Of a DNA stretch of 64,000 nt, positions 1 to 8,299 are shown piece by piece. Position 1 is the first letter of the stretch; each line of letters opens with the position of its first letter. This DNA is from Aradus depressus (taxonomy: Eukaryota > Arthropoda > Insecta > Hemiptera > Aradidae), in the NCBI GenBank assembly GCA_963662175.1, contig OY759223.1, positions 10,084,249-10,148,248 of the forward strand, read 5' to 3'. The translations under genes were made by a program, and so were the position numbers. Below the pieces are notes generated by a model. That model made no database searches. It had not been told where the DNA came from and worked only from the letters and a program-made list of their open reading frames with translations.

Positions 1-306
1 GTTAGATGTTAATTAACAAAAATTGTTCGCCAGACAAAAACGATACATTATTTACAATAGATTGTGTAAATTTCAAGCAGGTGTTTTAAAAAGTAAATTA
101 ATTTTTTTTAGCTAATTTCAAAAATTCATTAAAAATATCAATTTACAAATATTTACTAGTCTGGCGGGCGTAACATGTTTTTTACATGTTTTCCAAGCAT
201 TTTCACCTTTCAAATTTGAGGTGTTCGAAGGGGTACCTTTTTGTGCTATGGGAGCTTGGACTATATTTTGTGAAATTATTTTCTTCTATATTTCTCTCTT
301 TGAGTG
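1..306. other. Unassigned AT-rich DNA
   Basis: I see no coding signal, repeat family or splice-like structure here. It lies downstream of the last visible EXOSC4 exon, so it may belong to the final EXOSC4 intron. No match to the conserved Rrp41 C-terminus could be found in it. Confidence 0.5.
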
Positions 307-347
307 TGATCTGAGGAAGGGCAATTAATTGCCCAGAAATATCATCA
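307..347 (+). ncRNA. Hammerhead-ribozyme-like motif, variant with G at N7
   Basis: CTGAGGA (311-317) is followed by a strong GGGCAA/TTGCCC hairpin and then GAAA (336-339). An AT/AT two-base helix III follows, and then C343 at the cleavage position. TGAT (307-310) can pair with ATCA (344-347) as helix I. The core differs from the canonical one by an A on each side of helix II. I infer the fold by eye; activity is untested. Confidence 0.4.
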
Positions 348-435
348 TGATTTTATCTACTAAAAATTTAAATCTAAAATATTGATAATTTAAAAAAAAT
401 CGTGTCTATTATATTTATAAATATTAATCTTGATT

Positions 436-457
436 CCCCCCCCCCCCCCCCCCCCCC
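436..457. repeat. C22 homopolymer
   Basis: Twenty-two consecutive C. It lies between the two hammerhead-like motifs at 307 and 469. Run length may be unreliable in an assembly. Confidence 0.9.
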
Positions 458-468
458 AATGTTTGTAG

Positions 469-505
469 GCCCTGATGATGGTATAAAATATATCGAAACG
501 TTGGC
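469..505 (+). ncRNA. Hammerhead-ribozyme-like motif
   Basis: CTGATGA (472-478), then one T, then a GGTATA/TATATC hairpin, then GAAAC (495-499) followed directly by GT (500-501) and T502. GCC (469-471) can pair with GGC (503-505). This matches a minimal type-I hammerhead apart from one extra T before helix II. Helix I is only 3 bp, so this copy is weaker than the one at 42328. Confidence 0.4.
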
Positions 506-616
506 ATCTGAATAGTGTTCTTTTTCCATCTTTGACTGACCCTCAATATTCCTACAAATAAATATTAATCTCATCTGCTTCTATTCTAAGATTTAATATC
601 GTTGTATTATATATAT

Positions 617-617
<1 letters not shown>

Positions 618-671
<54 letters not shown>
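618..671. repeat. (AT)n microsatellite
   Basis: An almost pure AT dinucleotide run. It directly abuts the 5' break of the LINE fragment that starts at 672. Confidence 0.9.
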
Positions 672-674
<3 letters not shown>

Positions 675-1190
675 ACGTCCATCCTGAAATGGCAGGAGCA
701 ATGGGGGCGGACGAATAAAGGTGCGGTTACAAGGAGCTTCTTCCCGACTGTAGAGGACAGGTTGGCGATGAAGAAGGACAAACCGTTCCCAGCCAAGATG
801 ACCATGCTCCTGAGTGGACACGGCAAGATGAGGCACTACCTCCACAGGTTCAAGATCCTCGATTCGCCTCTCTGCCTCTGCGGCACCCAAGAGCAGACAG
901 TCCATCATTTAATCTACACCTGGGAACTACTGGAGGGTCTAAGAAGTTCCCTAGTGAGATTTGTGGTGGTCAATGGTGAAAGTTGGCCTTTGTCAACAAT
1001 TATTTTAGTGCGACGTTTTTATAAAGAATTTTTAAACTTTGTACAGAGGATTAATTTTGATGAACTATAACTTTATTGTCTATTTAAATTATTGTATGTA
1101 AAATTCAAAATTAAGTTATGTTAAAGCATGTAATATACATATGGCGCATGCAGTTAAATATATTCCCTTCCAGTAGGGATTTATCATGTT
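672..1190 (+). mobile_element. 5'-truncated LINE 3' end (R1/I-type C-terminus)
   Basis: The frame is open from 672 to 1070. It encodes the post-RNase-H tail typical of R1/I-group LINE ORF2 proteins, with a GHG motif, an RFK segment, a CLCG cysteine pair and HHL before the end. The remaining sequence to about 1190 is AT-rich 3' UTR. Its closing stretch near 1160-1185 resembles 62675-62735, which suggests a second copy of the same 3' end there. The copy sits inside or beyond EXOSC4 intron 3, on the opposite strand. It is 5'-truncated at a microsatellite and not autonomous. Confidence 0.7.
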
Positions 1191-1231
1191 ATAGTTGAAC
1201 GGAAATATATATAATAATTATTATTAGTTAC

Positions 1232-1438
1232 CTGTCCTGATCTGGGGAGGAGGGCGACAGTGAGGGAAGGCCCTCCAAGGGTCTGTTCAAGATGACTGAG
1301 GTCGACCAGAGGTACTCCACCTGCCAAGGAAGCTGTAGCCGCTATCACGTACTCCCTCAGCGGTACTCCAGCATCGATGAGAGCCAGAGTGGCTGCATTC
1401 ACAGAACTGCTCAGATTACCGCCTCCAGCCTCCACCAC
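1232..1438 (-). CDS. EXOSC4: EXOSC4/Rrp41 exosome subunit, coding exon 3
   Basis: This exon has 69 codons in phase 0, with an acceptor ending in CCAG just above 1438 and a GTAAC donor just below 1232. It carries the most conserved part of the RNase PH fold of Rrp41: the VNAATLALIDAG core, then LSHLEQ, then the LLPRSGQ strand that ends at the splice site. Human EXOSC4 continues about 50 residues past this point. No such exon is visible in 1-1231, so the last exon is presumably outside the window. Together with exons 1 and 2 it gives 193 of about 245 residues. Confidence 0.9.
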
Positions 1439-1523
1439 CTGGACAACAGACAACACACTCCTCATCATTCCATTCATAAATATAAATTATTTTTACTCTA
1501 GATCTAGTTAATTAGTCAGTGAA

Positions 1524-1593
1524 AGTCATGCTCGGGATTTTAACTATGAGGTCATATTGCCTACTACCAGAGCACTCTTTCGTCGCTCTGGTG
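1524..1593 (-). mobile_element. SINE1 3' fragment
   Basis: Matches the last 70 bp of SINE1 (the pattern CCCGGGCATGAGTCAT, AGAGCGCTCT) in reverse. It directly precedes the 30-bp minisatellite. Confidence 0.7.
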
Positions 1594-1611
1594 GCTATGG
1601 TGACTCAACCC

Positions 1612-1876
1612 AATAAGGGCATCTGTACATGGACATAGGGCCCAATAAGAGCATCTATACATGGATCCGGCCGAATAAGGGCATCTATACATGGATCCGG
1701 CACAATGAGGGTATCTATACATGGACCCGGCCCAATAAGGGCATCTATACATGGACCCGGCCTAATAAGGGCATCTATACATGGATCCGGCACAATGAGG
1801 GCATCTATACATGGACCCGGCCCAATAAGGGCATCTATACATGGACCTAGGGCCCAATAAGGGCATTTATACATGG
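1612..1876. repeat. 30-bp minisatellite, about nine units
   Basis: The unit reads roughly AATAAGGGCATCTATACATGG plus a C/G-rich spacer. Inner units are exactly 30 bp. Because 30 is divisible by 3, every frame stays open as a 10-residue repeat on both strands. Those open frames are a by-product of the repeat, not genes. Outer units are longer and more diverged. Confidence 0.95.
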
Positions 1877-2097
1877 TTGTGAGCGACAAGCTTTTACTTT
1901 TCAAATTAATATTGTTACGAATAAATAAATATAAACAGATTGAACTTTATAAGTACGCAGCAAATTATTTTAATTTCCGAATATTATAAATAATTAAAAT
2001 GATTATTTAAAATTCAGAAGTATTGGTTAAATTCTCAATTTTTGGTAACTTATACAGTTCACTATATAAAAAAATAAAAATAAAAATTTAGCAATAC

Positions 2098-2307
2098 CTC
2101 AACAAATATGTCAATTTGTGATTTTGGCATAAGTTCAGTTCGGATAACGGACGCTAGTGCCTGATGAAGTAGGATTGTCGCCTCTGTACTCTTTCTGTCT
2201 CCTCTATTTCTCTTCTTTCGTTCTGAGGTACTGAAACCTGTCATACTATATTGACAATTGACATAAGCTCCTTCCGCCGACATTTTAGATCTGTGTGTAT
2301 TTCTCAC
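2098..2307 (-). CDS. EXOSC4: EXOSC4/Rrp41 exosome subunit, coding exon 2
   Basis: This exon has 70 codons in phase 0. The acceptor is AATAG above 2307 and the donor is GTATTG below 2098. It encodes the VNCQYSMTGFST strand, the basic ERKKRNRGDRKS segment and the SQIDIFVE strand. Each has a clear counterpart in order in human EXOSC4 (VNCQYSSATFST, ERKRRPHGDRKS, SQIDIYVQ). These segments help form the RNase-PH-like ring of the exosome core, which is non-catalytic in animals. Confidence 0.92.
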
Positions 2308-3278
2308 CTATTAAAAAAAAAAAATATATACACTCATGATACCTTATACAACCATGATCATTAATAACAGAGAAAAAAATAATTGAGCTTATGATATTCA
2401 ATTTATTATTGTTTATTATTTCCCCCACCAAACCGAGTATAGGAGACCTATTATCTTTCCGCGATTGAAGGGAAGGACTCGATTCAAATACTCTTAATAA
2501 CTGCCGATCTAATTACTTTAACGACAAACAATTTAGTACGAGGATTCACAAACTGCTATACAAGTTAAATATTGAGTTTTAGCCCGAACGTCTTTTGTCT
2601 TTGTAGAGAGAGCGACAACATAATTGATTAATTCATGCTGGAGAAGTACATAGTCGGTGATTTACCGATGAATTCTTTTATTATTCATATTTATATATTA
2701 ACTATAGATGGCATTGAGGTTAATTATTTTCACTATTAAATGTTGGTGATAATTGATTTATTTTATTTAAACAAAACACTAAGATTTTTTTTTTGTGGCC
2801 TAATGGAGATAGCATTCAGACATTAACTTAAAATGTAAAGTTATATAACAATATTGTTGATAGAAATGTATCTGAACACTGTATCAAAAATGTCTTGGTT
2901 TTTGGTTTGAGACACTATTAGTTGGACCTCAGAAATGTTACATAGCCATGAAATCATGCCACCTTTTGTTTTATAAATAATTTCACAGTGAAATGCAAGA
3001 TTTATTCACATACTTATTTCAAGTGCATTACTTTATTATTTTTCCATCATGCATCATCATAATTAGGTTCTTTTTCATTCATTTCCTTTCTAATCATATT
3101 ATGTATTTATTTAATTATCATTTCATTGTAATTTATATATTTATAATTTATCTTAAAAAATCACTTGAAGTTGTGCTGGCTGTGGCTAGCTAAAGCCATA
3201 AGGAAAAAAAAGAATTATAAAATAATTCCTATAGCCATATAAAAATAGTTTTATCATAAAGAATATAAAATAAATTAC
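2308..3278 (-). other. EXOSC4 intron 1
   Basis: About 970 bp of AT-rich DNA between GTAATT (donor) and AATAG (acceptor) on the minus strand. I see no repeat family and no coding signal in it. Confidence 0.8.
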
Positions 3279-3440
3279 CTCACGAGGTCCGTAAACAACA
3301 GCTAAAACTTTGGTATTACCCTGTTCCAAGTATGCACTTCCATCAGCATGACTAAAAACTCCCAGTTTACACTTAATCAGTCTTAATTCGTCAGGTTTTC
3401 GTCCATCAACTCTCAAACCTTTTTCATTTAACAGTTCCAT
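3279..3440 (-). CDS. EXOSC4: EXOSC4/Rrp41 exosome subunit, coding exon 1 (start)
   Basis: This is the first coding exon, 54 codons from ATG at 3440 to a GTAATT donor. It contains the family signature near the N-terminus: [11 protein letters not shown], then [18 protein letters not shown], then VVYGPRE. The protein is a subunit of the RNA exosome ring, which processes and degrades RNA 3' to 5' in nucleus and cytoplasm. Exon 1 joins exon 2 in phase 0. The start is chosen because the residues line up with the usual N-terminus (ELL..G.RVDGR). No TATA box is obvious upstream. The next gene upstream on this strand is the SPT2-like frame at 5790-6644. Confidence 0.93.
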
Positions 3441-3711
3441 TATTATAATAAACTAGATTTCACATGGAACATTGTTTAAATTAATCAAAAAAAAGTGGGA
3501 GGTAAGATAACAGTCGTGAAGAGGACATTTCTCCCTGGTGGTGAAACTCAGAACTACTACATATTAAATTAAATTCGGGGTAAAATCACGTATTAGGATG
3601 TCGATTGTAGATTCATATTGTGTGTGTAATAAAATATATGTTATGTGGCTATTATAGGACTTTCTTATACCAACAATGCTTACAAATCATTCTCTCTCCC
3701 CCTCTCTCAAC
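3441..3711. other. EXOSC4 upstream region
   Basis: Presumed 5' UTR and promoter of EXOSC4. It is AT-rich and I see no clear TATA box or initiator. A SINE2 copy begins at 3712. Confidence 0.4.
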
Positions 3712-3896
3712 TTTTTTTTTTTTTTTTTTTTTCTTTGGCCTTATGTACGATGCATATTAGCCACGACTCTTATAATGGTGTTACCTAATTATTTACGACA
3801 TCCATGGCCCCGGAAGGGAGTTCTATCTACGAAATAAAATTCACTGCCGGACGGGATTCGAACCCGCAAACCAAAGTTACACCATACGACTCTCCC
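3712..3896 (-). mobile_element. SINE2 copy
   Basis: Reverse orientation. The A-tail appears as T-run 3712-3733, followed by the conserved GCCTTATGTACGATGCATAT tail. The B-box-like GGGATTCGAACCC (reverse) is at 3853-3865 and the tRNA-like head ends near 3896. It belongs to the subfamily with CCATTATAAGAGTCATGGCT in the tail. Confidence 0.85.
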
Positions 3897-4351
3897 AACT
3901 TAAAATTATTTCATATTTGCATTACTGGGTATATGAAATTAGTTGGCGTCAGCAGTACTTTTTTGTTTCATTGTAAAGCGTAACTCTGAGAGTGTAGTTA
4001 TCTGTAATATCAGTATGAAATGATTTTGATAAGGCCTATTTCATTTAATTTTTTTCTTTATTTTTTATCATTTTTCATAAAACTATCAATAATGAAAAAA
4101 TATTTTAAAGTTCATTGCTACACGATACAATTTAAACATTACTTTAAAATATTTCCTTATTAAATTTATTTTACATTTTTTAGGCGCTATAACTATCATC
4201 GCATTAGTTCTATTTCAAATCTGAGGTTACATTAGCGATTGAAAATTTAATAACAAATATTTTTGGTAAGGAACAATTTTTCAATAGGACTGACAGTTTT
4301 CGGGTAAATCAAGGAAACGTCAAAAAATATGTGTTTGAAAACTACATTTCA
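3897..4351. other. Unassigned AT-rich DNA between two SINE2 copies
   Basis: No gene seen. The flanking SINE2 copies (3712-3896 reverse, 4352-4509 forward) point away from each other and could form a large inverted repeat. Confidence 0.5.
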
Positions 4352-4509
4352 TGGTTTGCGGGTTCAAATCCCGTCCGGGAGTGAGTTTTATTTAGTAGAC
4401 AGAACTCCCTCCCGGGGCCATGGATGTCGTAAAATAAATAGATAACACTTTTACAAGAAATATGGCTAATATGCATCGTACATAAGGCCAAACAATTTTT
4501 AAAAAAACT
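4352..4509 (+). mobile_element. SINE2 copy, 5'-truncated
   Basis: Starts within the T-arm (GGGTTCAAATCCCG) and runs through the GGGGCCATGGATGTCGTAAA body to the GCATCGTACATAAGGCC tail and an A-rich end. It belongs to the subfamily with ACACTTTTACAAGAAATATGG. Confidence 0.85.
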
Positions 4510-4619
4510 TTTTTTTTTTTGTATTTAGTTATTTTAAGCCACAACTATGCAAAAAATGCACAACCAGCGGCTGGGCTGACTTTTATTTATTTTTAAAATA
4601 AAAAAAATAATTAAAATAA

Positions 4620-4917
4620 ATAATAAAGACATGAGAGGCTTGAGAGAGGAAAAACAACTAGCGGTGAACCCTCATGACATCACTTCATACCAGGAGGTCT
4701 CTATGCCAAACTCTTTTTAATCTTCTGGGGGATTGTGGGGTAAATTTGTACTTAAGATTTTGCGAACTTCCGGATTGGTGTGTAAGTAAATTTTGGTGTA
4801 GAAACGTTGGTATAAATGTTTAATGGTTGTGTCTACGGGTGTGATGTTTAAATCGCGGTGTAAAGTCTTGTTGCTAACGTATGGTGGGCATTGCGTGATC
4901 AGTCGGAGAGTCAAAAA
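4620..4917 (-). mobile_element. 5'-truncated Jockey-like LINE 3' end
   Basis: The minus-strand frame (4914 to 4717) ends in the Jockey-type C-terminus: CPPYVSNKTLHRDL, then HLYQRF, then HTNPEV, then LPHNPPED and a stop. Two other copies of this C-terminus occur at 16373-16761 and 58318-58545. Beyond the stop, the sequence to about 4620 is 3' UTR. It is only a tail fragment and cannot be autonomous. Confidence 0.7.
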
Positions 4918-4929
4918 AAAAAAAAAATC

Positions 4930-5033
4930 ATCCTTTAATTCCGCTTATGAATGTAAACCAAGACATTTATCAAAACAAAAATAGGAACAATTCTGTGGCA
5001 TTGGGGAGGGGGATACATTTTTGTACATCTTCT
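4930..5033. repeat. Short repeat shared with 61893-61985 (inverted)
   Basis: About 100 bp beginning ATCATCCTTTAATTCCGC and ending TTTTTGTACATCTTC. It is repeated nearly identically, in reverse, next to the SINE1 copy at 61573-61892. Here it likewise abuts the 3' end of a SINE1. Confidence 0.8.
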
Positions 5034-5342
5034 GTTAGTTATTATGACTCATGCCCGGCCTTTAAATATGAGGTAATATCACCTACTACCAGAGCGCTCT
5101 TTCGTCACTCTACTTTGGGAGTTCTAACTTTTGCCTATCCTAAATTTTTATTCACCTAGGGTAAGGGGGTCTTGGTCTTTATCGAGTACCTGACATCGTA
5201 CAGACTCGGGACCATCGCTTAACGTGCCATCAGAAGGACGGCGTGCTCCCAGATAAAATAAAACTAAGGGCCTCGGCCGGGTTACGAACCCGCTATCTTT
5301 AGCTCAGTAAGCAAGCACCCATACCACTGAACTACCAGCGTC
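5034..5342 (-). mobile_element. SINE1 copy, near full length
   Basis: In reverse it reads from the tRNA-like head (GGTAGTTCAGTGGTATG, box A) and box B (GGGTTCGTAACCC) to the conserved tail with GACTCATGCCCGG. Small internal losses are visible. Confidence 0.85.
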
Positions 5343-5789
5343 CTCTTCTTCTATCTTCTGTCTCTCTCGCACACCTGAACCGCACAAGCTCGGGATCATC
5401 AGTTTATATATTAATTAATTTTTAAAAATCAATAAAAAAAACATATTTGCAAATTATAAATGCCTACTGGTAAAAATAATGAAAATTATAATATTTATTT
5501 AAATTAGAAGAAAAACGTTATTCAAAAAACAAGTCTAAATTTTACTACAAGCATATAACAAATTGTATAAAAAAATTATTTACAGATATTTTTCGTTTAT
5601 CTTGTGTTCGTTCTAGTTCAGAGGTTGCCTTCAAATTTCATGTCGCAATTTACAGGTGTGTTGCTATCATGATTTCTCGTTGATTTTGCAATATTTGCAA
5701 TTCTTTGTTAATTTGAGACAAAATAGTTTCAACACAATTTCGAAGACTTCTTCAATGGTAAAGTTTGCGTTAACAATTTTGGATGATTA
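5343..5789. other. Region downstream of the SPT2-like frame
   Basis: On the minus strand, other frames stay open between about 5640 and 5790 and encode helical, Gln/Leu-rich segments (for example LSQINKELQILQNQ). This suggests that the coding sequence once continued past the stop at 5790 but is frameshifted. Below 5640 the DNA is AT-rich with no signal. Confidence 0.35.
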
Positions 5790-6644
5790 TCATTTCTCTC
5801 TTGACATCTGTTTTTTTTTGGTAATAGTTTTCAATTTTTGTTTATTCTGTTCATCTTTTTCTTTTTTTGTCATCAATCTGTCATTTTGACTACGTTCAGT
5901 TTTATCTTTTTTCAAAATTATTGGTTCATATTGTTTTGTCTCTGCCAATTTTAGTAACTCACTAAAATTTATTTGCTGTGGATAATTATTTGTAATTTTC
6001 TTATTTTTAAAAATAATCTGTTTGTATATTTGCCTTTTTTTCTCGATGTTTTCAACTGAGCGCAATATTCCACTGTTTTCTTTTTTCGAAGTTGTTTTTT
6101 CCTGGAATAATTGGATATTATCTATTTTCTTTTCTTTCTCTGTCCATTCCTGTGAATTTTCTTTCAAAATTTCTGTTTTCTTTATTGTAGTTTTTTTCTC
6201 ACCTTTAATTTCATTTTCTTTATATTTTTCCAATATTTTTCTGTACAATTGTGACGCTTCTTCCGATACGTAACCGTAGTCATCCTCATCACATTGTCTG
6301 AACTCTCCCAACGTATCGACCGTATCCTCTGCATCAGACAGTATTGACTTACTGGCCGATTTAGTTCGAGATAACATTGCATGAACACGTTTTTTTGCTT
6401 TTTTGTCCTGTTTTCGTAAATTTAATAAAATTTCCTTTTTGCGTTCTTCTTTTTCTTTTTTCATTTTGTCTTCTTCTTCACGTTGTGCCAAAAACTTTTT
6501 CACATTTTCCGACGATACACCAGGAGTTCTTTCCATCTTCTGTGGAGCTTCAAACGATGTTTTATAACACCTAACTCCTTTATTTATCACATAATGCTTG
6601 TTTTCAAAAGCCTTACATAACAATTCTCCGTAATCTGTATCCAT
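5790..6644 (-). CDS. SPT2-domain protein, N-terminal part (3' end apparently broken)
   Basis: This 284-residue frame starts at ATG 6644. Residues 1-110 resemble the N-terminal domain of SPT2/SPTY2D1, a histone H3-H4 chaperone that works with transcription: YGELLCKAFENKHYV, later VKKFLAQREEED and a long Lys/Glu helix, then KKAKKRVHAMLSRTK. The rest is charged and low in complexity. The conserved acidic C-terminal SPT2 domain is missing. The stop falls just after an A9 run (5811-5819), and the next 150 bp are open in other frames. No good splice donor is visible before the stop. An acceptor-like TTTTTCAG lies about 30 bp upstream of the ATG, suggesting a spliced 5' UTR. It may be a real gene with an assembly indel, or a decaying copy. 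Confidence 0.6.
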   Translation of the reverse strand: MDTDYGELLCKAFENKHYVINKGVRCYKTSFEAPQKMERTPGVSSENVKKFLAQREEEDKMKKEKEERKKEILLNLRKQDKKAKKRVHAMLSRTKSASKSILSDAEDTVDTLGEFRQCDEDDYGYVSEEASQLYRKILEKYKENEIKGEKKTTIKKTEILKENSQEWTEKEKKIDNIQLFQEKTTSKKENSGILRSVENIEKKRQIYKQIIFKNKKITNNYPQQINFSELLKLAETKQYEPIILKKDKTERSQNDRLMTKKEKDEQNKQKLKTITKKKQMSREK

Positions 6645-7112
6645 TATATATATATATTTTTTTCACTAACTGAAAAATTATAGCGTATGTTTCATAGACA
6701 CACAATTTATATTAAATATAACATTTTTATCCATATGATTTTCTTTAATTACTTATCTTTAATATTATATTTATTTAATTAACATTATAAAAATTATCCT
6801 TATGTTCTTCTATATGTGGTTATTAAATTACCATTTATAGATACGTCTGAATACATTTCTGCGATTTTTATGGATACAGTGGAAAGCTAATAAAAACCAA
6901 GAACTTCTGGCTAATATGCTAAGTCCATGAGGCCACAAAAAAAAAAAAAAAAAAAAAAATTAAAAAAAAAAGTCTAATTCGTCATATGGCGTAAACAGAA
7001 ACTGGTACACTTCATGTATGTGACATATATAAAAATTGAACTAGTTCTTTGTTTTTATTTAATTTATATATAAAACAATTTTTTTTTTTTCAAATATTAT
7101 ATTTCAATTTAG
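6645..7112. other. Unassigned AT-rich DNA
   Basis: Holds an A-rich run near 6939-6970 next to a degenerate SINE2-like tail (GGCTAATATGCTAAG, GAGGCC). No gene is visible. It may include the SPT2-like promoter. Confidence 0.4.
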
Positions 7113-7366
7113 AGGGAGCCGGTAGCTCAGTGGTATGCGTGCTTGCTTACTGAGCTCAAGATCTTTATTTGGGAGGTGAAAAAACCTTGTGCAAGCCGTC
7201 CTTCGGATGGGACGTTAAGTGATGGTCCCGAGCCTGTACGACAGGTACTCGTTAAAGACCCCTACCCTAGGTGAATAAAAATTTAGGGTATGCAAAATTT
7301 AGGACTCCCACAGTAGAGTCGGGCTCATGTCCACCAGAGTGACGAAAGAGCTCTCTGGTAATAGTG
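7113..7366 (+). mobile_element. SINE1 copy, internally deleted
   Basis: Head with box A (GGTAGCTCAGTGGTATGCG) intact. Box B is lost in a deletion that joins GAGCTCAAGATC to TTTATTTGGGAGG. The body runs on to AGCTCTCTGGTA near 7363. Confidence 0.85.
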
Positions 7367-7438
7367 AAAAATGGGTTGTATACAGTTTTTTATTCTATGT
7401 GCCTCGTTTTTTCGTTAAATATATACATAACATTTTTA

Positions 7439-7610
7439 TTGCGTAGGGCTTTGGTCACATGATCTCACCTGGTTTGCGGGTTCGAATCCCGCCCGGGAGT
7501 GAGTTTTATTTAGTAGGTAGAACTCCCTCCCGGGGCCATGGATGTCGTAAAATAAATAGATAACACTTTTACAAGAAATATGGCTAATATGTATCGTATG
7601 TAAGGCCAAA
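7439..7610 (+). mobile_element. SINE2 copy
   Basis: Starts in the tRNA-like part (GCGTAGGGCTTTGGTC), has box B (GGGTTCGAATCCCG), and ends in TATGTAAGGCCAAA. It runs straight into SINE1 sequence at 7611 with no A-tail between, so it looks like a SINE2-SINE1 junction. Confidence 0.85.
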
Positions 7611-7720
7611 ACTCCTGTAGTAGAGCCGGGCTCATGTCCTCAGAGTGATAAAAGAGCGCTCTAGTAGTAGGCGATATGACCTCCATGTTAAAGCCCGGGC
7701 ATGAATCATAATAACTAACA
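7611..7720 (+). mobile_element. SINE1 3' fragment fused to SINE2
   Basis: Matches the last third of SINE1 (GAGCCGGGCTCATGTCC to GCCCGGGCATGAATCATA). It begins exactly where SINE2 ends. Confidence 0.8.
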
Positions 7721-8084
7721 TGTTCAGGTAAACTCCCTTTTACCAACGTTTAATAAGCCCCATGCGTCGAGGAGAAATTGAGAATCATAGAAAGAGTATT
7801 TTTTAAGCTCGGATAATTTGTAATAAAGATTTGGCTGAAACTAAGAAAGACTTCACAATTCTCATATAAGATGTTGGTTCTATCAAGAGTTATTGGAAAT
7901 ATTGAAGGTAAGCCCTCCTCTCTTGTCTTTGGTCAATTTGACTGAAAATCAAGAGGTTCAATAGATATATCCGGTCAGTACAATGGCCAAAGAGTGATGT
8001 AAACTCCTTTCATGGTTGCCCGTGTCAGGTTTTGCTACCCGCAACCGGCACTTCTCACTACTATGGTTTGAACCCGGTGCGAGA

Positions 8085-8254
8085 CTTAGGTTTTGTATCT
8101 GGGAGGTGAGCACGTCGTCCTACACTCCTATCTTAAATAAACAAAAATTTAGGTTATGCAAAATTTAGGAGTCCCACAGTTGTCGAGCTCATGTCCACCA
8201 GAGTGACGAAAGATACCTTTGGTAGTAGACGTCTCATAGTTCACAATAACTAAC
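8085..8254 (+). mobile_element. Degenerate SINE1 fragment
   Basis: A diverged match to the SINE1 middle and 3' end (TCTGGGAGGTGAGCACG, CACCAGAGTGACGAAAG). It precedes the 82-bp array. Confidence 0.6.
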
Positions 8255-8299
8255 CACTATGGTTCAGGAGCTTGGTAACCTCCTTCTGTGGTTAGCTAT

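Larger units (their letters stand above)
1439..2097 (-). other. EXOSC4 intron 2
   Basis: GT/AG bordered on the minus strand. It contains a SINE1 3' fragment (1524-1593), a 30-bp minisatellite (1612-1876) and AT-rich DNA. Confidence 0.85.

Noticed and set aside
1..1231. Final EXOSC4 exon
   Set aside because: I looked on the minus strand for the conserved C-terminal helix (about 50 residues) and found none. It is probably beyond the left edge.
1564..1904. Repetitive proteins with CIDALIGP or GIYTW units
   Set aside because: Products of a 30-bp minisatellite in all frames; no start context, splice or family support.
3853..3865. tRNA gene-like T-arms here and in about ten other places
   Set aside because: They belong to SINE1 or SINE2 heads: the acceptor stems do not close and the same flanking body follows each time.
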